A stretch of 64,000 bases of DNA, taken from positions 1,240,001-1,304,000 of the forward strand of contig NC_018025.1 of assembly GCF_000266945.1 (NCBI RefSeq). The letters are read 5' to 3'. The position numbers were made by a program, and so were the translations under genes. The notes under the pieces were generated by a model, which did no database searches, had not been told where the DNA came from, and saw only the letters and a program-made list of their open reading frames with translations. This DNA comes from Desulfomonile tiedjei DSM 6799 (GTDB lineage Bacteria; Desulfobacterota; Desulfomonilia; Desulfomonilales; Desulfomonilaceae). Positions 36,445 to 45,226 of the stretch are shown here, piece by piece (the stretch's first letter is position 1; the number at the start of each line of letters is the position of its first letter).

Positions 36445-37911
36445 ATGGAAACACATTACATAGATGACCTTTGGATCGAGGGAAGTGGCGACGAGTTTGT
36501 CTCCACCGATCCGGCCACTGAAAGGATCAACTGGAAAGGCCGGGCCGCGACAGGGAAAGAGGTTGATGCAGCATATCGTGCAGCACTCCGGGCATTCGAG
36601 AAGTGGTCGGACCTTCCTGCAGAAGAGCGTATCGGGTACTCGCAGTCCTTCAAAGAAAAGGTCATTGAACACAGAGACGAACTCGCCGAGTGTATCAGTC
36701 GAGAATCGGGAAAGCCACTGTGGGAATCGTACACTGAGGTAGACGCCATAGTCGGAAAAGTCGGCTTATCGATAGAAGCCCACAAAGAGCGGCGACACGA
36801 CGCGAAACAAGACCTCGGAGGTGCCGCATCTGCACTCCGATACAGACCCCACGGTGTTATTGCCGTTTTCGGACCGTTCAACTTACCCGGACATCTACCT
36901 CACGGACACATTATCCCAGCGCTCATTGCAGGAAATACGGTCGTATTCAAACCAAGCGAACAGGCTCCCCTGGTTGCTCAAAAGCTAATGGAATGCTGGA
37001 TTGAAGCGGATCTTCCCCCTGGCGTTCTCAATCTGGTTCAGGGTGGCCGCGAAACCGGCATGGCAGTAGCACAGAGTCCGCTGCTCGCCGGACTCTTCTT
37101 CACAGGAAGTGTTGCTGCCGGAAGAGCGCTCCACATGTCGTTCGCAGGTCAGCCAGAGAAGATTATTGCGCTGGAATTGGGCGGCAACAATCCTCTGATA
37201 GTCACTGAGATAGACGATACTGAATCCGCAGCCTACATTGCCGTTCAATCCACGTACATTACATCAGGGCAGAGATGCACTTGTGCTCGAAGACTGGTCG
37301 TCCCCGCGGGAAATGAAGGAGATCTCTTTATCGCGGCACTTATGTCTCTGATAGACAGAATACAAATCGGCCCTTATACGGATACTCCCGAACCGTTCAT
37401 GGGACCGGTGATCTCCCGAAAGGCTCGGGATGAACTGCTTGCGGCTCAGGAACGGTTGAGTAAGCAAGGTGGACGTATTCTGACGGAAATGACATCGCTC
37501 GATAGACCGGGACATTTTCTCACGCCCGGTCTCATAGACGTAACGCAGGTTCCCGATCGGCCGGATGAGGAGATCTTCGGACCGTTGCTCCAGGTCATAA
37601 GGGTTGCCAATTTCGAACAGGCTCTGCACGAGGCGAACAATACTGCATTTGGACTGTCAGCCGGTCTGATCAGTAGAAATCCGAAGCTATATGAACGATT
37701 TAGGAAGAGAATTCGTGCCGGTGTAGTAAATTGGAACCGCCAGACAACAGGTGCAAGCGGCAGATTACCGTTCGGCGGCCTTGGTAGGAGCGGAAATCAC
37801 CGTCCCAGCGGTTTTTTCGCTGCTGATTACTGCTCGGACCCTGTTGCCTACCTCGAAGTGGAGCGGCCCGCGACCATGCCGGATCGCAGCATCGGCATCA
37901 TTCCCCGTTGA
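36445..37911 (+). CDS. astD: N-succinylglutamate 5-semialdehyde dehydrogenase (AstD)
   Basis: A 488-residue NAD-dependent aldehyde dehydrogenase. Visible motifs are the Rossmann-side FGPFNLPGHLPHGHI and KPSEQAP, the glycine loop FTGSVAAGRAL, the general base Glu in ALELGGNNPLI and the nucleophile Cys in TSGQRCTCARR. FGPFNLPGHLPHGHI and GGNNPLI are typical of AstD. It oxidises succinylglutamate semialdehyde to succinylglutamate. ATG 36445 was chosen over an upstream TTG (36418). It lies 33 bp after astA, so cotranscription is likely. Confidence 0.9.
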   Translation: METHYIDDLWIEGSGDEFVSTDPATERINWKGRAATGKEVDAAYRAALRAFEKWSDLPAEERIGYSQSFKEKVIEHRDELAECISRESGKPLWESYTEVDAIVGKVGLSIEAHKERRHDAKQDLGGAASALRYRPHGVIAVFGPFNLPGHLPHGHIIPALIAGNTVVFKPSEQAPLVAQKLMECWIEADLPPGVLNLVQGGRETGMAVAQSPLLAGLFFTGSVAAGRALHMSFAGQPEKIIALELGGNNPLIVTEIDDTESAAYIAVQSTYITSGQRCTCARRLVVPAGNEGDLFIAALMSLIDRIQIGPYTDTPEPFMGPVISRKARDELLAAQERLSKQGGRILTEMTSLDRPGHFLTPGLIDVTQVPDRPDEEIFGPLLQVIRVANFEQALHEANNTAFGLSAGLISRNPKLYERFRKRIRAGVVNWNRQTTGASGRLPFGGLGRSGNHRPSGFFAADYCSDPVAYLEVERPATMPDRSIGIIPR

Positions 37912-38014
37912 TAATTCGCGTTTTTAGCCGAGTTTGAGGTCCACTTCCCTTCAAGGCGTTGCCCAAAACGTTTTATGTCCTACATTTATTTAAAAGAATT
38001 GAGGTGGATCGAGA

Positions 38015-38422
38015 ATGACACAGGTCAGAATTATGAGGATTATTCTTGAGGGAGCGGGCCCTTCCATGAAGGAAGTAGCCAATCTCTTGGAAGCGTTCGT
38101 GGCCAAATCCAAACCTTCACTTTACCTGAAAGAATATGGAGGCAATCCTTACGACCTGAATTTTGACGAAGACGATCGCAACCGTGTGTACGTTCAAATA
38201 CTGATGACTTCAGAAATTGACAAAAAAGAAATGCAGGACGCTCTTCGCACTTTCCTGATGAATGGAGGCTATCGAATCGTAGACTCAATTGATATTGAAA
38301 ATGTATCTGAAGACGAATCAGAAGTAGTCCATCTGTTTCAGCAGACTTCCGGCGGAGAAATTCAAAGACCGCTCAAACCGGAGCGGCCTGATTTCAGGGA
38401 AATCGACTATCCGAATGCATGA
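38015..38422 (+). CDS. Conserved-looking small protein of unknown function
   Basis: 135 residues with a good ribosome binding site (GAGGTGG before the ATG at 38015). The translation looks like a small alpha/beta protein (VRIMRIILEGAGPSMKEVANLLEAF, RVYVQILMTSEIDKKEMQDAL) and has an acidic, proline-rich tail. There is no signal peptide or membrane segment. I recognise no family. It lies 103 bp after astD on the same strand and could be read from the same transcript. Confidence 0.6.
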   Translation: MTQVRIMRIILEGAGPSMKEVANLLEAFVAKSKPSLYLKEYGGNPYDLNFDEDDRNRVYVQILMTSEIDKKEMQDALRTFLMNGGYRIVDSIDIENVSEDESEVVHLFQQTSGGEIQRPLKPERPDFREIDYPNA

Positions 38423-38772
38423 CTTCGTCAGGAGAGGTCAAGGCACACGACAAATAGGCTCCAAGAAAGAGTTCTCCGGAATTCCCGAACGTCAAAATTA
38501 CGAAACACGTTTCAGTGCAGGGTAGGTCGGGATGAAGATTTGGTTCTCTTGAGCCGATTGAGCCACTCTTGCATTCAAGATGCTAACTGCAGTGACCTGG
38601 CTCCGCAGGTCAGTCGCACCCCTGTAATCGGGTTCGAATGCTCAATCTTGGGTGCCACGGACCTGCCGTATAGTCCGTGCTACCGCATCAATGAGAAATA
38701 TCTTGACTGCAAGTCTGTATAAGGGGCTCTCTGCACCCAATTGGATGAGAAAAAATGTGTGTGCGGGTGCGA

Positions 38773-38810
38773 AAAGGCTCCGGGATATTTTTTATGAATC
38801 CTGGAGCTTT
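38773..38810 (+). terminator. Possible rho-independent terminator
   Basis: AAGGCTCCGGGAT and ATCCTGGAGCTTT form an imperfect hairpin with G-T pairs and a 10-base loop, followed by the T-rich CTTCTTTC. It lies 350 bases after the small unknown gene. Confidence 0.4.
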
Positions 38811-38852
38811 CTTCTTTCATAGCGATTGCTCAAAATTCTCGAAGGCAAAGAA

Positions 38853-39030
38853 ACGTGCCACGATTCGCCATCCTGTAGGGGCAGGTCTCGTGCCTGCCCT
38901 TCCCAGAATGACCGGCACTGAGGCCGGTCACTACCGGGCACCCACGAGGGGCGCCCCTACAATCAGGTCGTGAAGATGATGAGAACTTCGTGCCACGATC
39001 TGGGACAAATTTCGATTTTTGAGACAGTCT
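38853..39030 (+). repeat. CGTGCCACGATTCGCCAT element, copy 1, fused to a MITE remnant
   Basis: The element begins ACGTGCCACGATTCGCCATC, carries the palindromes TAGGGGCAGG and GGGCGCCCCTA, and ends TTCGTGCCACGATCTGGGAC plus TTTTTGAGACAGTCT. An inverted copy is at 43545-43695. It runs directly into a left-truncated MITE-like element (about 39031-39147, with GCCGACACGGAGGC and ATCGGACATTAAC). Together they fill most of the 38423-39148 gap. Confidence 0.75.
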
Positions 39031-39148
39031 CTCCCTGCCGGTACATTCTATTGATATCATGTATTATTTTGAACATGTGCCGACACGGAGGCCGGCACTC
39101 ACCAATACTCTTATCCTCAATCGGACATTAACTTCGATTGCATAAAAA

Positions 39149-42094
39149 TCATGCGGTACGTTCTTTCATCCGCAAATACAGTTTGGTGAATTCTTCCGTT
39201 ACCGCGGGGATGAGCGCCAATCCAAGGACCACAGTCCATTCATTCAGGGTCAGTGGCGTGGTGTTAAAGATAGGGTTGAGGAACGGCACAAATACCGTCA
39301 TCAAGAGGACCGCCACGGAACCCAGAACCGCTGCTATCAGATAAGGATTAGAGAATGGCCCGATCTGGAACAGTGAAAGACGTTCCGAGCGAACAGTAAA
39401 GGCACGGAATAACTCACACAAAGAGAGTGTCACGAATGCCATGGTTTCTGCCGTAATAACATCAACTCCAGTCCAGTTAAGATTGAAAACATGTGACAGG
39501 GGATTCACACCGGCGGGAACGGCATTACTCTCGCTGAGATGCCAAACAAGTCCTATCACAAAAGCTGTGAGCGTGGCACCGGTCTGGGCTATGGTTTGAA
39601 CGATAATCCCCAGACGCATGGGGCCGTGAATGATGGGTTCCGATTTGGGACGGGGCTGTTGCTCCATAATATCCGGATCGCCTTTTTCCATTGCCAGAGC
39701 GAGTGCCGGAGCTCCATCCGTAACCAGGTTCAACCACAAAAGTTGAATTGCCGTCATCGGGGAGGGCAGGGCGAACAGCGTGGGAAGGAAGATGATCATG
39801 ATCTCGGCAACATTCGATGAGAGCAGGAAGAATACGAATTTCCGGATATTCGCATAGATGATGCGGCCCTGTTCTACTGCCGAAACAATACTGACATAAT
39901 TATCGTCGGTAAGCACCATGTCCGCGGTTTCTTTGGCAACATCCGTTCCCGTGATTCCCATGGCAACACCGATGTCCGACCGCTTGAGAGCGGGAGCATC
40001 GTTGACGCCGTCTCCCGTCATGGCAACTACCTCCCCGCGCGATTTGAGCCCGTCCACAATACGCATCTTGTGTTCCGGATTCACGCGGGCAAATACGTCT
40101 GTAGTCTCCAGAGCCTTGGCCATACCGGCCTCATCCAACCGGTCCAGTGCCGCTCCGGAAAGCACTCCATGACCGGTTTCCAGTAAACCGATGGTGGAGC
40201 CGATCGCAGCGGCCGTATCCGGATAATCTCCGGTAATCATGATAGTTCTTATTCCAGCAGTTCTGGCCTTTGCTATTGCAGGAAGCACTTCCGGCCTGGC
40301 CGGGTCTATCATTCCGAAGAGTCCGAGAAAAACAAGGCTATGTTCGATTGTCGAAGCTTTTACCTCTGCCGGTGGGCTGTCGGTTATACGATAGGCTACT
40401 GCCAATACGCGCAGCGCCTCCCGTGCCATGCTTTCATTTGCCTCAAACATGCGTTGGCGCATTTTGTCCGTCAGCGGCGCCGGCTGGTTGTCGATACGCA
40501 GATAATGCGTACACAACTGCATAATAACATCAGGAGCCCCTTTGCATGCGGTAACATACAAATTCCCATTCTCACCCGGAGCAACCTGAAAGACGTTTGC
40601 ACCCAGTGCGCCCAACGGAGACGGATTGCTCATACTCATAACCGTAGACATACATTTTCGTTCGGAATCGAAAGGAACCTCACAGACTCGGGGGTAACAG
40701 ATCTCCAACTCTGTCTTGACAGCTCCTACTTTGGCCGCGGCTACTACGAGCGCACCTTCCGTGGGATCCCCGATTATGCGATAAGTCTCGCTTTCATCTG
40801 AAGATCCGGACGGTTCTATATAAGCATCTGACGCGAGCACTGAGGACCAGAGCGCAGTAAGCGCGGCCGGATACTCTTTCAGATCGACTGTCTCCCCATT
40901 CAATGAGAAATCCCCGCGAGGTTCGTATCCTTTTCCGGTAATTGCGAATGCGTGTTCGTCAACCCATAGACGGACCGTAGTCATCTGGTTCTGTGTGAGG
41001 GTGCCTGTCTTATCCGAGCAGATCACACTTGCGGAACCAAGGGTCTCCACTGCAGCCAGCCGCCGGATCAAGGCATGTCTTTTGATCATCTCACGCATAC
41101 CTAACGCCAGAGTGACGGTAACGACCGCAGGCAAGCCTTCCGGTACTGCTGCTATTGCCAGACTCACAGCCACCATGAACGTTTCGGTGAGCACTGTGGA
41201 GAACGTCCGCAGGTACTGCAGGAATCCGCCGTCAGGAGCAAAAATCATACTGAGTTTTGTCTGATTGAACACTGCGACGACGAACACGAGTCCACAAATT
41301 GCCAGGCAGGCATACCCGAGCTGTTTTCCGAGCTGATCGAGTCTTTGCTGCAATGGGGTGGGTTCGGCTTCAAGAGTCTGGAGCATCGTAGCGATAAGCC
41401 CCATTTGGGTGTGCATCCCGGTCGCGATTACAATTCCCAGGCCGCGGCCGTACGTTATAAGGGTTCCCATAAATGCGGTATTGTGACGGTCGCCTAAAGG
41501 AATGTCGGGTTCGAGACAGACTTGGGCATCTTTTTCCACAGGAACCGACTCACCTGTGAGAGCCGCCTCGTCAATCTGCAAATTTATTGCTTGTATCAGA
41601 CGTAAATCTGCCGGGACGTAATTTCCCGCTTCAAGTACAACGATGTCGCCGGGGACAAGATCACGGCTGGCAACAGTCTCGCGGGTTCCACCACGGATAA
41701 CCAGCGCATTGGGTGCGGTCATCTTCTTGAGAGCCGCAAGTGCTTCTTCGGCCTTGGATTCCTGGACCACTCCAATTATAGCGTTGAGCAACACGATAGC
41801 CATAATTGCAGCCGCTTCGACATAATCACCCAGACAGGCAGAGATAATGCTTGCGACAACAAGCATCATAACGACAAAATTCTGAAATTGTTCAAGAACG
41901 AGTCTCCAGAACGGAGGCCTGGGCATTTCCTTTAGTTCATTCGGCCCTATTTCTTTGAGTCGTTTCGCCACAACTTTACGACTGAGGCCCTGTTGCAGGT
42001 GTACGGACAATACTTTGGCGCAATCCTCTGCAGTCTGGCTGTGCCAGGCTTGAGCAGAGGGAACTTGTTCTTTGTTCGTCGTACCAGCCGTCAT
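39149..42094 (-). CDS. P-type cation-transporting ATPase, Ca2+ (P2A/PacL-like) type
   Basis: 981 residues with the P2-type ATPase layout: actuator TGES (about 180-183), membrane helix 4 with VPEGLPAVVT (318-326), phosphorylation site DKTGTLT (D361), and hinge TGDGVNDAPALKRSDIGVAMG. Helix 6 reads NLVTDGAPALALAMEKGD, close to the SERCA/PacL calcium site. The chain ends in the C-terminal membrane domain. It probably exports Ca2+, or possibly Mn2+, from the cytoplasm at the cost of ATP. GAGGAG precedes the ATG. The cytidylate-kinase-like gene upstream on the same strand is 515 bp away, so it probably has its own promoter. Confidence 0.9.
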   Translation of the reverse strand: MTAGTTNKEQVPSAQAWHSQTAEDCAKVLSVHLQQGLSRKVVAKRLKEIGPNELKEMPRPPFWRLVLEQFQNFVVMMLVVASIISACLGDYVEAAAIMAIVLLNAIIGVVQESKAEEALAALKKMTAPNALVIRGGTRETVASRDLVPGDIVVLEAGNYVPADLRLIQAINLQIDEAALTGESVPVEKDAQVCLEPDIPLGDRHNTAFMGTLITYGRGLGIVIATGMHTQMGLIATMLQTLEAEPTPLQQRLDQLGKQLGYACLAICGLVFVVAVFNQTKLSMIFAPDGGFLQYLRTFSTVLTETFMVAVSLAIAAVPEGLPAVVTVTLALGMREMIKRHALIRRLAAVETLGSASVICSDKTGTLTQNQMTTVRLWVDEHAFAITGKGYEPRGDFSLNGETVDLKEYPAALTALWSSVLASDAYIEPSGSSDESETYRIIGDPTEGALVVAAAKVGAVKTELEICYPRVCEVPFDSERKCMSTVMSMSNPSPLGALGANVFQVAPGENGNLYVTACKGAPDVIMQLCTHYLRIDNQPAPLTDKMRQRMFEANESMAREALRVLAVAYRITDSPPAEVKASTIEHSLVFLGLFGMIDPARPEVLPAIAKARTAGIRTIMITGDYPDTAAAIGSTIGLLETGHGVLSGAALDRLDEAGMAKALETTDVFARVNPEHKMRIVDGLKSRGEVVAMTGDGVNDAPALKRSDIGVAMGITGTDVAKETADMVLTDDNYVSIVSAVEQGRIIYANIRKFVFFLLSSNVAEIMIIFLPTLFALPSPMTAIQLLWLNLVTDGAPALALAMEKGDPDIMEQQPRPKSEPIIHGPMRLGIIVQTIAQTGATLTAFVIGLVWHLSESNAVPAGVNPLSHVFNLNWTGVDVITAETMAFVTLSLCELFRAFTVRSERLSLFQIGPFSNPYLIAAVLGSVAVLLMTVFVPFLNPIFNTTPLTLNEWTVVLGLALIPAVTEEFTKLYLRMKERTA

Positions 42095-42609
42095 GGAACG
42101 CTCCTCGAGAAGGATGGAGACAGGTGCACAAATGTGCAGTTACAGCTTCAACAAATTTACTGGCGTCGTTTTAAACCGAATGATACGCATTCTCCTCAAT
42201 TCACTGCCGAACCGGGAATGATGCGCTCGTCTTGGCGGCTTGAACTATTTTGCACGATTTGGGTGCGAAGGAATAGCTGCGCTGACATCTAAAGGTTGTA
42301 ATCTAATTCTACGCCCCGAATCGTAGTAATAGTGTCCAATCGCCGAGCATACCTTACCATCGGCTTATCCGTCAAGTAGGACCTTACGGACGGCTGTACA
42401 ACACCGTGAAATAGTCGATCAGGTCGGATTGTCAGGTAGAGTGGAACAAGACGGTACTGCTGCCGGTTTGCGCCCGGGATGACCGTTCAGGTATCATTTT
42501 AGTGATGGTAATCGTCCAGCACGTTATCTGATAATTGAACAGTCAACTCGGGCTCTATAACAAGACTCGTCCTTTTGAACCCTCAGGACGGGAAGGGGTG
42601 ACTGGACTT
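42095..42609. other. Intergenic region, 515 bp
   Basis: It lies between the start of the P-type ATPase gene and the end of the cytidylate-kinase-like gene, both on the minus strand. I see no gene, no member of the repeat families and no clear terminator. It should contain the ATPase promoter. Confidence 0.4.
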
Positions 42610-43413
42610 CTAAGCGCGGAAACGGAGATTGATCGTCAAGGGAACCTTCCTGGCCAATAACTGAGCAGCCTCTTCAATTAGCTTGTATTGCTTGGCATTG
42701 TGAACGATGCCATGGAGCACCAACCCTGATTCAGTGGATTCGACGTCTAATGTGGGCACATAAAGCTGGGGGTCCGTAATGAGAGCGGACTTGATTCTGG
42801 CTGCCGCTGCACGCATCCTGAGAAGCTCCTGGCCCTCGGGTGTATTCAATTTGTCTCTCGCCAGAAGGGCCTCGGTGACTTGCGTCACTATCTCATCGGC
42901 AGAGATCTTACCTGTATCGTATATCGCATCATAATTCCGGAGATCGTTCAAATCCTTTCCATACTGGGCATTGATGAATCCTGCCCGATCTCTATCCGTC
43001 TCTTTCGCAATTAAGGCTGCCGTCTTTCGGTCGACGGATTTCCATTCAGCAATTCGTTCGATTCTCTGATCCATCGGTGCGATAAACCGAATTCTGTAAG
43101 CATGGGGAATACCTTCGAGAAGAAAGTTGGAGCCTCTTCCCGCCAATATCACGTTGTCGCGAAGAGCATGGCTGAGCAATACACTTTGGAGGATGGCCGC
43201 AAAGCCTTTGAAAGACCAATCGTGCTTTTCCCAGATACTAGGTGAAGTCTGATCGAACTCTCTCGCCCATTGCTCCCACTTCCCCCCTCTGGTTCGTATT
43301 TCATTCAGAATGCTCTCTTTGTCCACATATGCGTAATTCAACGTTGTTGCGATCCGTTGACGGATCTTCCTGATACCGCTTCCGAACTGTCTTGACATGG
43401 TCAAGATTGCCAT
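42610..43413 (-). CDS. Cytidylate-kinase-like protein with a C-terminal BON-like domain
   Basis: 267 residues. Residues 1-185 match the cytidylate kinase-like family: MAILTMSRQFGSG with a modified P-loop, then VILAGRGSNFLLEG, HAYRIRFIAPMDQRIERIAEW and DRDRAGFINAQYGKDL. The P-loop lacks a classical GxxxxGK(S/T). Residues 205-267 (IKSALITDPQLYVPTLDVES, GLVLHGIVHNAKQYKLIEEA) resemble a BON domain, usually found in envelope or stress proteins. A substrate cannot be named. GGGAGG precedes the ATG. The next gene upstream is terC-like, 632 bp away. Confidence 0.75.
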   Translation of the reverse strand: MAILTMSRQFGSGIRKIRQRIATTLNYAYVDKESILNEIRTRGGKWEQWAREFDQTSPSIWEKHDWSFKGFAAILQSVLLSHALRDNVILAGRGSNFLLEGIPHAYRIRFIAPMDQRIERIAEWKSVDRKTAALIAKETDRDRAGFINAQYGKDLNDLRNYDAIYDTGKISADEIVTQVTEALLARDKLNTPEGQELLRMRAAAARIKSALITDPQLYVPTLDVESTESGLVLHGIVHNAKQYKLIEEAAQLLARKVPLTINLRFRA

Positions 43414-43544
43414 TGAAACCTCCCGACCTCGCAGTCATTCGATCAAGCTCAGCAATCTGCATCTTGATCAAAAACGCGTTGTCTGTCCTACGTAAGTCTA
43501 TTCATGCTCAGTTAACAATGAGCGGGCATGGTTGACCAGTGAGT

Positions 43545-43695
43545 GATTGTCTCAAAAATCAAAATTTGTTCCAGATCGTGGCACGAATTCTCGTCGATCC
43601 TGACAGCCTGATTGTAGGGGCGGGCCTAGTGTCCGCCCAAATAGGGGCAGGCACGAGGCCTGCCCCTACAGGAATGGCGAATCGTGGCACGATTT
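43545..43695 (-). repeat. CGTGCCACGATTCGCCAT element, copy 2 (inverted)
   Basis: Read on the minus strand it follows the 38853 copy from AAATCGTGCCACGATTCGCC to TTTTTGAGACAATCACT, with different inner palindromes (GGGGCGGGCC/TGTCCGCCC and GGGGCAGGC/GCCTGCCCC). The remainder of the gap to 44045 has only a weak 90-codon minus frame (43727-43999) that I do not call a gene. Confidence 0.75.
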
Positions 43696-44045
43696 GTGTG
43701 CATACCACGTGTCCAGTAATCTTGGATCAGTATTCTGAGACAGTTTCGTGCCCCTTGTCCACAATTTCGGCAGATCCCGAATGCCAAGATCCCAATGCAC
43801 AGAGCCGTTTCGCCAGGGGCCGGTCAACTTCATTCAAAACGGGCAAGTCATCTCCGAGTATGGCAAATGCTAAATCTCGGGAATCGATTCTTCTTACCGA
43901 GTAATCTGCACTAGAAGTTCCTCTAAGGTCAATACTTCCATGAAAGCACAGTTGTCTCTGTAGGTAGGTTCCACACTCTACCGATGCAACGGCGCTCACT
44001 GAAAGCGCTATCCCTAAGACAGAACACTCCCACGTTGAAGTGGGG

Positions 44046-44831
44046 CTAACTTTTGGGTCCCTTGTCCTTATAATTCGCCTTAACCGATGGACATGGGGTT
44101 GAAGTTGCAGTCGCTACTTTACAGGGTACAGCAGCAGACTCCGGCAGCGTGAAACGAGCCCAGAGCTTTCCTACAATAATGACCCCAACTGCTGCAATCG
44201 CCTCTACCCCATACAAGAACGCTTCGCTCTGGGGCAAAACCGTTACCAGCGTGGGATCGGTTACGATCATCTCGGCGCCGACTTTCCCGAGCAGAGCCGC
44301 ACCTACGTAAACGATTATGGGATATCTGTCCATAAGCATAGACAGAAGGTTACTTGTAAATATCATGATAGGAATGCTTGTGGCCAAACCGAATAACAGC
44401 AGGAAAAAGTTTCCTCGAGAAGCAGCTCCGACGCCCAATACGTTGTCCAAAGACATTGTTATATCGGCAATCAGGATCAATTTGACGGCCTGCCAAATGC
44501 TATTTGTGTCTTGCTCGTGATTATCTTCTGTATTCACATCAGCGAAGAGTTTGACAGCAAGCCAGACAATAATGAGTCCACCTGCCAATTTGAGATAGGG
44601 GGTCTGAAGAAATCGCGCCACAAAGAATGTAAGGATCACCCTGAGAGCCACCGCGAGGGCAGTCCCGATAATGATTCCTTTCTGGCGTTTCGCTCTGGGC
44701 AGCGCCCTCACGGCCATAGCAATGACCACTGCGTTATCGCCGGACAACACAATGTTGATAAGGATGATGCTCGCAAAGCCTGAGAAAAATTCCCAATCGA
44801 AATTAACAGTTCCAAGTATTCCTAGATCCAT
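44046..44831 (-). CDS. TerC-family integral membrane protein (YjbE-like)
   Basis: 261 residues with about seven membrane helices. The family signatures are LINIVLSGDNAVVIAMA near the N-terminus and ILIADITMSLDNVLGVGAASRG in the middle, each with the conserved acidic residue inside the membrane. YjbE/TerC proteins are linked to metal (Mn2+) export and to metalation of exported proteins. An inverted repeat (44855-44874) sits just upstream. The gene is separated by 395 bp from the secretion-like genes upstream on the same strand. Confidence 0.88.
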   Translation of the reverse strand: MDLGILGTVNFDWEFFSGFASIILINIVLSGDNAVVIAMAVRALPRAKRQKGIIIGTALAVALRVILTFFVARFLQTPYLKLAGGLIIVWLAVKLFADVNTEDNHEQDTNSIWQAVKLILIADITMSLDNVLGVGAASRGNFFLLLFGLATSIPIMIFTSNLLSMLMDRYPIIVYVGAALLGKVGAEMIVTDPTLVTVLPQSEAFLYGVEAIAAVGVIIVGKLWARFTLPESAAVPCKVATATSTPCPSVKANYKDKGPKS

Positions 44832-45226
44832 AGCACTACATTTTCCTTTCGATAGGAGCGATTACCTGCGCTCCCGTTATATAGTCGATTCGTGATTGCA
44901 CGAATGTGAAATATGTTGACACTATTCTTGCTCATTTTGCATAGCATTTCTCATGCCAAAATTGAGCGTGAAGCAGGAGGTTGGAAGACCAAAGCCCAGT
45001 GATGCTTTGAAACGCAGAGCCTCCCACTATCGCACTATTCTACGACCTGCAAAAAAAATTGCAACTGAAAACAACATCGGCATAACTATCGATTAAATGA
45101 GGAGAAATGATTAATGCAGAAATGCAAATTTAGTGACACAGTGTAGTCGTTTTTCTGAGTCCTATTATATTCGATTTTGTTTCACCGTCAAATAAACGCA
45201 CCAAATGATAGAAAAAACAACTCTTG
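44832..45226. other. Leader region of the terC-like gene with a hairpin
   Basis: GGAGCG (44855-44860) pairs with CGCTCC (44869-44874) around an 8-base loop, close to the ribosome binding site of the terC-like gene. I compared the region with the yybP-ykoY manganese riboswitch that often precedes terC genes and did not see its conserved core. The far half is AT-rich and may hold a promoter. Confidence 0.35.

Noticed and set aside
38423-39148. tRNA or small RNA gene in the repeat-rich gap
   Set aside because: The palindromes belong to dispersed repeat families; no cloverleaf with T and D arm consensus was found.
43727-43999. 90-codon minus-strand frame between the kinase-like and terC-like genes
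   Set aside because: It starts with GTG without a ribosome binding site and its translation resembles nothing known.
44832-45226. yybP-ykoY manganese riboswitch upstream of the terC-like gene
   Set aside because: Only a small hairpin was seen; the conserved riboswitch core was not recognisable.
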